Under the pieces are notes generated by a model. The model was not told the origin of the DNA and did not search any database. It worked only from the letters and a program-made list of their open reading frames with translations. 64,000 nt of DNA from an uncultured Collinsella sp. (GTDB lineage: Bacteria; Actinomycetota; Coriobacteriia; Coriobacteriales; Coriobacteriaceae), in assembly GCA_902465015.1 (NCBI GenBank), contig CABQLK010000003.1, positions 11,803 through 75,802 of the forward strand, given 5' to 3'. The position numbers were made by a program, and so were the translations under genes. Positions 34,121-40,109 of this stretch are shown here, one piece after another. Each line of letters opens with the position of its first letter. Position 1 is the stretch's first letter.

Positions 34121-34355
34121 TTGATTGAAAGAGCTCCCAGCAATGGGGGCTTTTTTGTTATGGGCCCATCGCGGGGACTTGAACCTGCGAAGGAGCGAGC
34201 GTAAAGAAAACGCGGAGCGTTTTTAGCGAGCTGGCGAGTCCGCCGGCAGGCGGGCGAAGCCGGTGCGGATCAGCGCAGCGGATACGCGGACGTCCTTTCG
34301 CCCGCACCATTGAATGAAAGAGCTCCCAGCAATGGGAGCTTTTTTGTTATGGGCC
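34103..34355 (+). repeat. tRNA-Leu tail element: 64-bp direct repeat flanking a 96-nt body
   Basis: Copy A (34103-34166) begins inside the T-loop of tRNA-Leu and includes its 3' end and terminator. Copy B (34292-34355) matches 62 of 64 positions. Between them are an exact 12-nt reverse complement of the T-arm (34175-34186) and a 96-nt body (34195-34290) that is 92/96 identical to the one behind tRNA-Arg. Confidence 0.88.
34132..34156 (+). terminator. Terminator of tRNA-Leu
   Basis: AGCTCCC (34132-34138) pairs with GGGGGCT (34145-34151), followed by T6. It is repeated almost identically in the downstream copy. Confidence 0.85.
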
Positions 34356-34401
34356 GTTTTTGGCAGATTTGACATATCGATTTCGCGCGGTAGATGCCCC
34401 T

Positions 34402-34620
34402 GTGGTCAAAAAGTGGCAAATATGAGTACTGACATGAAAATAGAGACATTTCATGAAGCCATTTTTGCTCATTTTACGCAACAGATGTACGCTAATTTGG
34501 CTCAACCTTGAGACAAAATGAAGTAATTTCGATAGACCTCGGGTTCAACGAGGCGATTTTGACCCAAATACGCTGTTACTAAACTGGTAACAGTACTCAT
34601 ATTTGGCCTTTTTTGACCAC
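34402..34620 (+). mobile_element. MITE-like element with 30-bp terminal inverted repeats
   Basis: Termini 34402-34431 and 34591-34620 are complementary at 27 of 30 positions. The 219-bp element is markedly A/T-rich against the surrounding genome, has no significant ORF, and contains an internal perfect hairpin CTGTTAC/GTAACAG near 34573-34592. A clear target-site duplication was not found. Confidence 0.6.
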
Positions 34621-34697
34621 GGGTCCTCTTGTTGGTGTCACACAGCTGCTTCGTGCGGGTATCCTAATGCCAACGTGTGCCTATCAGAGGAGAGACC

Positions 34698-35636
34698 ATG
34701 CTGTTGTCCGGTATCATCGCCGCCCTTACCAGCCTTTTGATTCCCATCATCATTCTGTTGCTGCTGCTTCCCAACGCCTGCTATGTCGTTGAACAACAGC
34801 ATGCCGTGATCATCGAGCGTCTGGGCAAGTTTAACCGCATCGTCAACGCGGGCTTCCACATGAAGGTACCCGTGATCGACCGCAAGGCCGCCACGGTGAG
34901 TCTGCGCACCATGAAAAACGGTTTTGGCATCGACGTTAAGACCCAGGACAACGTGACCATCGGCCTTGAGGTCTCTGCTCAGTACCACGTGAGCTATGAC
35001 ATGGGCGCCGGCCCGGCAGATTCGGGTATCTACAAGAGCTACTACATGCTGCAGGAGCCCGTCGACCAGATGCGTGACTTCATCACCGACGCCCTGCGCT
35101 CTTCGATTCCCGTCTACACACTCGATGAGGTCTTTGCCAAGAAGGATGACATCGCCAAGGATGTCAACGCTACCGTTTCCGAGCAGATGGCCGCCTACGG
35201 CTTCACCCTCGTGTCGACGCTCATCACCAAAATCGCACTGCCGACCGAGGTTGAGAACTCCATGAACGACATCAACGCCGCCCAGCGCAAGCGCGCTGCG
35301 GCACAGGAGCTCGCTGAGGCCGACCGCATCAAGCGCGTCACCGAGGCGACCGCCGAGGCTGAGGCGATGGAAAAGGCGGGCGAGGGCATCGCCAACCAGC
35401 GCAAGGCCATCGCGCTGGGCATCAAGGATTCGCTCGAGATCATCCAGGAGACAGGTGTTGGCAACGATGAGGCCAACCAGCTGTTCATGTTTACGCAGTG
35501 GTCCGAGATGATGACGGAGTTCGCTCGCACGGGTAAAACCTCGACGGTCGTGCTGCCGAGCGATTTCTCGCAGTCGGCCTCGATGTTCGAGCAGATGCTG
35601 ACAGCCAGCAAAGTTCAAAACGATTCGAAGGAGTAG
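34698..35636 (+). CDS. SPFH/Band 7 (stomatin-like) membrane protein
   Basis: A 312-aa protein with one N-terminal membrane anchor (residues about 3-26), an SPFH domain (QQHAVIIERLGKFNRIVNAGFH onward, about 35-210) and a long Ala/Glu-rich coiled coil (about 200-260, EAEAMEKAGEGIANQRKA). Family members form oligomeric scaffolds in membrane microdomains, often with proteases. No NfeD-like partner is adjacent. ATG 34698 is preceded by AGGAGAG. rlmH and proC follow closely. Confidence 0.9.
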   Translation: MLLSGIIAALTSLLIPIIILLLLLPNACYVVEQQHAVIIERLGKFNRIVNAGFHMKVPVIDRKAATVSLRTMKNGFGIDVKTQDNVTIGLEVSAQYHVSYDMGAGPADSGIYKSYYMLQEPVDQMRDFITDALRSSIPVYTLDEVFAKKDDIAKDVNATVSEQMAAYGFTLVSTLITKIALPTEVENSMNDINAAQRKRAAAQELAEADRIKRVTEATAEAEAMEKAGEGIANQRKAIALGIKDSLEIIQETGVGNDEANQLFMFTQWSEMMTEFARTGKTSTVVLPSDFSQSASMFEQMLTASKVQNDSKE

Positions 35637-35642
35637 ACACGC

Positions 35643-36113
35643 GTGAAATACACCGTCGTTTGCGTCGGTAAGCTCAAGGAGCGCTTTTGGAAGGACGCGT
35701 GCGCCGAGTACACCAAGCGCCTAGGTGCCTATGCCAAGGTGGATATCCGCGAGGTGGCCGATATCGACCCGGCTAAGGCGGGCGGCGTGGATGCCGCGCG
35801 CGACAAGGAGGGAGCGGCGATACTTGCAGCCCTGCCGCCTCGAGCGCATGTGATCCTGCTGGCCATTGAGGGCAAAGAGCGCTCGAGCGAGGAGCTTTCG
35901 GCGCGGCTCGATGATCTTATGCTGCGAGGCAATAGCGACATCGCCTTTGTGATTGGCGGATCGGACGGCGTGAGCGATGACGTGCGCGCACGAGCCGACG
36001 AGATGCTCAGCTTTGGACGTATTACCTTGCCGCATAACTTGGCGCGCGTGGTGCTGCTGGAGCAAATCTATCGCGCCTGCAAGATCAGCCGAGGCGAGCC
36101 GTATCACAAATAG
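35643..36113 (+). CDS. rlmH: 23S rRNA (pseudouridine1915-N3)-methyltransferase
   Basis: SPOUT-fold SAM-dependent enzyme methylating pseudouridine 1915 in helix 69 of 23S rRNA. The 156-aa length is exact for the family. Conserved are LLAIEGKERSSEE, AFVIGGSDGVSDDV and LPHNLARVVLLEQIYRA, ending in GEPYHK. GTG start at 35643 with AAGGAG upstream. Confidence 0.95.
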   Translation: MKYTVVCVGKLKERFWKDACAEYTKRLGAYAKVDIREVADIDPAKAGGVDAARDKEGAAILAALPPRAHVILLAIEGKERSSEELSARLDDLMLRGNSDIAFVIGGSDGVSDDVRARADEMLSFGRITLPHNLARVVLLEQIYRACKISRGEPYHK

Positions 36114-36186
36114 GTTGGCAATACGAAACAATGGCGTGGGACAATACCTTTCGTTTTGAGGAATGTGTCTGAAAGGACTATGCGAT

Positions 36187-36957
36187 ATGAAGATTGGATT
36201 TGTCGGTTTTGGCAATATGGCGAGCGCTATGGCCGATGGCTGGATCGCTGCCGGTGTAGCTGCGAGCGACATGTGCGCCTGCGCGGGTCGCTACGACGCA
36301 CTGGTTGAGCGCTGCGAGGCGCGCGGCATGGTCGCCTGCCATGATGCCGCCGAGGTTGTCGCCGCATCCGATATCGTGGTCGCTGCGGTCAAACCGTACA
36401 TGATCGAGAAGGTATTCGCCCCGCTCAAGGACATTCTTGCCGACAAGGTCGTTCTGTCGGTTGCCTGGACTTGGGACAGTGCCAAGTGGGAGCAGGTCCT
36501 GCCGGGCGTCGCGCACATCTCGACGGTGCCCAACACACCGGTTTCGGTGGGCGAGGGCGTCATCGCCTGCGAGAAGGCTTCCACGCTTAGTGATGAGCAG
36601 AGCGCAGTGGTGCTTGATCTGCTTGGCAAGCTCGGTGCGGTGGTCGAGCTCGATACGAGCCTGCTGTTCGTGGGCGGCACGGTGGGTGGTTGCGCTCCGG
36701 CATTTGTCGCCATGGCAATCGAGGCCCTGGGCGATGCAGCGGTCAAGTACGGTATCCCGCGTGCCGATGCCTATCGCATTGTGAGCCAGATGGTGCTGGG
36801 TACGGCAAAGCTGCAGCTTGCAACTGGCCAGCATCCTGCGGCGATGAAGGATGCCGTATGCTCGCCCGGTGGTGCCACCATCAAGGGCGTCGTTGCGCTC
36901 GAGGACGCCGGCATGCGCAGCGCCCTGGTCAAGGCAATCGACGCAACTCTCCAGTAA
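36187..36957 (+). CDS. proC: Pyrroline-5-carboxylate reductase
   Basis: Last step of proline synthesis: NAD(P)H-dependent reduction of pyrroline-5-carboxylate. The 256-aa protein has the Rossmann start KIGFVGFGNMASAM, ISTVPNTPVSVGEG, a GGTVGGCAPAFVAM segment and the C-terminal signature MKDAVCSPGGATIKGV. ATG 36187 is preferred (AAAGGA ten bases upstream); an in-frame ATG at 36163 has no ribosome site. A large palindrome begins right at the stop codon. Confidence 0.95.
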   Translation: MKIGFVGFGNMASAMADGWIAAGVAASDMCACAGRYDALVERCEARGMVACHDAAEVVAASDIVVAAVKPYMIEKVFAPLKDILADKVVLSVAWTWDSAKWEQVLPGVAHISTVPNTPVSVGEGVIACEKASTLSDEQSAVVLDLLGKLGAVVELDTSLLFVGGTVGGCAPAFVAMAIEALGDAAVKYGIPRADAYRIVSQMVLGTAKLQLATGQHPAAMKDAVCSPGGATIKGVVALEDAGMRSALVKAIDATLQ

Positions 36958-37116
36958 AACCTGCCATTTAGGGACAGGTTTATTTTGGTAGGTTTTTCCT
37001 GCGGTTTTGTTGTATGTGCGAAAAGCGCCCCGCAACTGGCTCAATTCCAGTTGCGGGGCGCTTGCGTTTGCCCAGATAAAACCGACCAAAATAAACCTGT
37101 CCCTTTTTGGCAGGTT
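36958..37116 (+). repeat. Nested palindromic element after proC
   Basis: The outer arms, 36958-36996 and 37078-37116, are complementary at 35 of 39 positions. Nested inside is a perfect 17-bp hairpin (37023-37039 with 37047-37063, 7-nt loop). The outer arm contains AGGGACAGGTTTATTTTGG. The element separates the convergent proC and the small minus-strand gene, whose stop codon overlaps the right arm. Confidence 0.75.
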
Positions 37117-37288
37117 AGTCCCAGAAGCTGTCTTCCTCATCCTCGGACTTGGGTCCGCGGTCGACGTACATCTTATGGGTACGCTTCTCCATTACAAAGG
37201 CAAGAATCGCAAATAACAGGATGCCGCCGGCGAAAAGGATGGCAAAACCGGTGCGGGTGCCAAACAAAAAGGAAAAAACTGCGTCCAT
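37115..37288 (-). CDS. Small single-span membrane protein, 57 aa, unknown
   Basis: A short minus-strand gene. The protein starts MDAVFSFLFGTRTGFAILF, has one strong membrane span (residues about 14-33), a basic junction (MEKRTHK) and an acidic tail ending DEEDSFWD. The sharp hydrophobic/basic/acidic layout, the tidy start with AAGG upstream and the 174-bp uninterrupted frame support a real gene. The function is unknown. It lies between proC and serS, convergent with proC. Confidence 0.65.
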   Translation of the reverse strand: MDAVFSFLFGTRTGFAILFAGGILLFAILAFVMEKRTHKMYVDRGPKSEDEEDSFWD

Positions 37289-37399
37289 TGGGTGCCTTCT
37301 TGCGTAGTTGAGTTGGGTCGTAAACGCTCATAAGTATATACTTGCCCATACATGTACAAGGTTGCAACCTAAATGGAATGTATATCGCCGGAGGATCTA

Positions 37400-38683
37400 A
37401 TGCTTGATATCAAGTTTGTTCGCGAGAACCCCGATGCCATCGATGTCGCCATGGCTAACCGCCAGACGTCTTGGGATCGCGAGAAGTTCTTTGAGCTCGA
37501 CGACGAGCGCCGTGCCGTCATCACCGAGGTCGAGGAGCTCCAGGCTACGCGAAATGCCGAGTCCAAGAAGATCGGCGCCCTGATGAAGGAGGGCAAGAAG
37601 GACGAGGCCGAGGCTGCCAAGGAGGCCGTGCGCGCCGTCAACGAGAAGATTGACGGTCTGGCCGAGCGTCGTACTGCCCTCGAGCAGGAGCAGTACGACT
37701 TCATGGCTCACCTGCCCAACATTCCTTGCGAGGCCACGCCGTACGGCAAGGACGAGGACGAGAACATCGAGCGTCGCCGCTGGGGCACCCCGCGCGAGTT
37801 CGACTTCGACTTTAAGCCGCACTGGGATCTGGGCACCGATCTGGACATCCTCGACTTCGAGCGCGGCAACAAGCTCTCCGGCAGCCGCTTCACCGTTCTC
37901 GGTGGCGCCGGCGCCCGTCTTGAGCGCGCCCTCATCAACTTCTTCCTCGATACGCACACCAGCCGTGGCTTTAAGGAGTGGTGGCCGCCTATCGTCGTCA
38001 AGCGTCAGACCATGTTCGGCACGGGTCAGCTGCCCAAGTTCGAGGACGACGCCTATCACGTCTCGGGCGACAACTTCCTGATCCCCACCGCCGAGGTCGT
38101 GCTCACCAACCTGCACGCCGGCGAGGTCCTCGACGCCGACACTCTGCCGCGCCGCTACACCGCCTTCACCCCCTGCTTCCGCGAGGAGGCCGGTTCCGCC
38201 GGTCGCGACACCCGCGGTATCATCCGTCAGCACGAGTTCGACAAGGTCGAGATGGTCAAGTTCGCTAAGCCGGAGGAGTCCGACGAGGAGCTCGAGAGCA
38301 TGACCGCCGAGGCCGAGTACCTGCTGCAGCAGCTGGGCCTTCCGTATCGCGTGATTAGCCTGTGCACCGGCGACTTGGGCTTCTCTGCCCGTCAGACCTA
38401 CGACATCGAGGTCTGGCTGCCGAGCTACAACGCCTACAAGGAGATCAGCTCCTGCTCCAACTGCGGTGACTTCCAGGCTCGCCGCGCCAACATCAAGTAT
38501 CGCGACCCCGAGAACTTCAAGGGTTCGCGCTACCTGCACACTCTCAACGGTTCCGGCCTGCCGGCCGGCCGCACCATGGCCGCCATTCTGGAGAACTACC
38601 AGAACGCCGACGGCACCATCACGATCCCCGAGGTTTTGCGTCCTTACATGGGTGGCCTCGAGAAGATCGAGCCGGTCGCGTAA
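37400..38683 (+). CDS. serS: Serine--tRNA ligase
   Basis: Class II synthetase charging tRNA-Ser (and tRNA-Sec where present). The 427-aa protein has the N-terminal antiparallel coiled-coil arm (residues about 25-105) that reaches the long variable arm of tRNA-Ser. The core follows, with the [14 protein letters not shown] segment, motif 2 [24 protein letters not shown] and motif 3 [20 protein letters not shown] 37400 follows GGAGGATCTA. No T-box was found upstream. Confidence 0.97.
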   Translation: MLDIKFVRENPDAIDVAMANRQTSWDREKFFELDDERRAVITEVEELQATRNAESKKIGALMKEGKKDEAEAAKEAVRAVNEKIDGLAERRTALEQEQYDFMAHLPNIPCEATPYGKDEDENIERRRWGTPREFDFDFKPHWDLGTDLDILDFERGNKLSGSRFTVLGGAGARLERALINFFLDTHTSRGFKEWWPPIVVKRQTMFGTGQLPKFEDDAYHVSGDNFLIPTAEVVLTNLHAGEVLDADTLPRRYTAFTPCFREEAGSAGRDTRGIIRQHEFDKVEMVKFAKPEESDEELESMTAEAEYLLQQLGLPYRVISLCTGDLGFSARQTYDIEVWLPSYNAYKEISSCSNCGDFQARRANIKYRDPENFKGSRYLHTLNGSGLPAGRTMAAILENYQNADGTITIPEVLRPYMGGLEKIEPVA

Positions 38684-38706
38684 CTTGGCTGCATAGGGGA
38701 TATGCA

Positions 38707-38735
38707 AGGGCGCTCCTTCGGGGGCGCCCTATTTC
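38707..38735 (+). terminator. Terminator of serS
   Basis: A 10-bp stem (38707-38716 with 38721-38730, one G-U) capped by a TTCG tetraloop and followed by a short T-rich stretch. Confidence 0.7.
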
Positions 38736-38783
38736 GTGCGCAGGTCCATACCATGCCGTGCGGACAGCTCAATAGAAAACACA

Positions 38784-38823
38784 CGAACAACTGTTCTGTA
38801 TACAGCCATCTACCTGCTATGCT
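38784..38823 (+). promoter_or_regulatory. Promoter with LexA-like box
   Basis: CGAACAACTGTTCT (38784-38797) matches 13 of 14 positions of the Gram-positive LexA box (CGAACRNRYGTTYC-like). It overlaps the likely -35 of a promoter whose -10 is TATGCT (38818-38823). CTGTATACAG, another palindrome, follows directly. It implies DNA-damage control of the next gene. Confidence 0.5.
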
Positions 38824-38856
38824 TTTGCTAAATAAGAGCGAGAGAAAGGGGACGCG

Positions 38857-39234
38857 ATGGAGCTGTTTGATGATCGGGTGGTTTTGTTTGTGAGCGACGA
38901 GGGCGGGGAGTACCTGCTTGTAACGTGTGAGCCGTCTGGCATGGGTGGCCTGGTGGTTCGACAGACGAGTGAGGGTCCGTTGACCCAATGGTGCTTTGAG
39001 GAGTCGCCGCATGTGGTCGAGACCTTTGTGGCGCACGAGGGGCTTGTGGCGCTGGAGCACTTCTATGGAGTTGGGACTTCCAACCAGGTCGCGCGCATGC
39101 TGAGCATCTCGTTTGCCGATTATGATTGTGCCCAGCGGGTGAGATCGCTCTTGAGGGAACTTGATGCCAAGTTTGACGTGATCGAAAAGCCAATCAATCG
39201 TACGGGGAACGGCAGTATATGCGGGGCAGCATGA
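38857..39234 (+). CDS. Unrecognised 125-aa protein, possibly SOS-regulated
   Basis: An unrecognised acidic protein with no membrane span or signal peptide. It begins with a beta-rich segment (RVVLFVSDEGGEYLLVTCE), and its C-terminal half looks helical (DYDCAQRVRSLLRELDAKFDV). ATG 38857 follows AAAGGGG. The LexA-like box in its promoter is the only hint of function. A tRNA-Arg gene follows after 77 bp. Confidence 0.7.
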   Translation: MELFDDRVVLFVSDEGGEYLLVTCEPSGMGGLVVRQTSEGPLTQWCFEESPHVVETFVAHEGLVALEHFYGVGTSNQVARMLSISFADYDCAQRVRSLLRELDAKFDVIEKPINRTGNGSICGAA

Positions 39235-39270
39235 CAAAACCGCGTTCCACAAAAAAGTTTGAGATTGTGC

Positions 39271-39301
39271 TTGACTCCAATAAGCTAAAGTGGTTTTATA
39301 T
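39271..39301 (+). promoter_or_regulatory. Promoter of tRNA-Arg copy 1
   Basis: TTGACT (39271-39276) with an A/T-rich -10 (TTTTAT/TTATAT, 39294-39301), 17-19 bp apart and just upstream of the tRNA. Confidence 0.55.
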
Positions 39302-39311
39302 GTCTTGCGCT

Positions 39312-39388
39312 GCGGCGTTACCTCAGCTGGATAGAGGGTCTGACTACGAATCAGAACGTCATAGGTTCGAATCCTATACGCCGCACCA
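39312..39388 (+). tRNA. tRNA-Arg (ACG), copy 1
   Basis: The acceptor GCGGCGT/ACGCCGC is perfect, the anticodon loop is CTACGAA (ACG, read as inosine after TadA editing), the T-loop is TTCGAAT and CCA is encoded at 39386-39388. It is identical to the copy at 39767. Confidence 0.97.
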
Positions 39389-39621
39389 ACTGAGTTTTAA
39401 GCCTCCGGCAACGGGGGCTTTTCCTTTACGGGGGCATTGCGGAGATTCGAACCTCGTTCGAGGCGCGAGCGTCAAGAAAACGCGGAGCGTTTTTAGCGAG
39501 CGGGCGAGTCCGCCGGCAGGCGGGCGAAGCCGGTGCGGATCCGCGCAGCGGATGCGCGGAATCCTATACGCCGCACCAACTGAACTTTAAAGCCTCCGGT
39601 AACGGAGGCTTTTCTTATATG
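39369..39621 (+). repeat. tRNA-Arg tail element: direct repeat flanking a 96-nt body
   Basis: The tRNA 3' end from inside the T-loop (39369 onward) recurs at 39559. The first 25 bp are identical, then homologous but diverged terminators follow (39399-39422 and about 39590-39615). Between them lie an exact 11-nt reverse complement of the T-arm (39444-39454) and the 96-nt body (39465-39560) shared with the tRNA-Leu element. Confidence 0.85.
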
Positions 39622-39725
39622 TCGATATACTTGAGAAGTTGCTTTTGCCGTGTTTGAAAGTATCGAGTCGATTGACTGCGCCAAATGAGTAAAAATCAAA
39701 TTTGATAACTTTTTTCGAAAAATGC

Positions 39726-39754
39726 TTGACATTTATTCAGTCGATGTGCATAAT
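39726..39754 (+). promoter_or_regulatory. Promoter of tRNA-Arg copy 2
   Basis: A consensus TTGACA (39726-39731), 17 bp, then CATAAT (39749-39754), 12 bp before the tRNA. Bases 39622-39725 hold nothing else recognisable. Confidence 0.85.
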
Positions 39755-39766
39755 AATCAACAAGTC

Positions 39767-39843
39767 GCGGCGTTACCTCAGCTGGATAGAGGGTCTGACT
39801 ACGAATCAGAACGTCATAGGTTCGAATCCTATACGCCGCACCA
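39767..39843 (+). tRNA. tRNA-Arg (ACG), copy 2
   Basis: A 77-nt sequence identical to copy 1 including the encoded CCA. Its downstream flank has a terminator but not the 96-nt body. A partial 3'-end-like string (ACGCCGCA followed by GGTTCGA) occurs about 45 bp downstream in scrambled order. Confidence 0.97.
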
Positions 39844-39853
39844 TTTGAGATTA

Positions 39854-39882
39854 AAGCTCCCGGCAACGGGGGCTTTTCTTTT
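39854..39882 (+). terminator. Terminator of tRNA-Arg copy 2
   Basis: A GC-rich stem GCTCCCG/CGGGGGC with a GCAA loop followed by TTTTCTTTT. Confidence 0.8.
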
Positions 39883-40016
39883 AGGCGGACGCCGCATGGG
39901 TTCGAGCCTCGGTCAAAGGGGACTATTTCTCATCGACTCGTGTAAGATTTCGAGTATGCGCCTCGGTGAGCCCGTGGCGCGCTCTTTCTTTAGACGACCG
40001 ATCAGGGTGATACTTC

Positions 40017-40106
40017 GTGGCAGAGCGTCCGACATACAAGCTCAGGTTTCTTGATCCCAAAAAGCGCTTTCCGGCCATGCCCGAGCAGCCTGCGGGACGC
40101 TCGTAG
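40017..40106 (+). pseudogene. Detached 5' end of the TPR gene, closed by an in-frame TAG
   Basis: GTG 40017 (AGGGTG eight bases upstream) opens a 29-codon frame beginning with V/M-AERPTYKLRFLDPKKRF and ending at TAG 40104-40106. The frame continues without interruption into the 782-codon gene that starts with GTG 40110. The peptide looks like a genuine N-terminus, so the TAG probably arose from CAG or a similar codon. Whether translation restarts at GTG 40110 is unknown. Confidence 0.5.
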
Positions 40107-40109
40107 GGC

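Noticed and set aside
40104..40106. TAG as a pyrrolysine or recoded codon
   Set aside because: No Pyl genes or recoding signal are visible and other genes in the window end with TAG as a normal stop.
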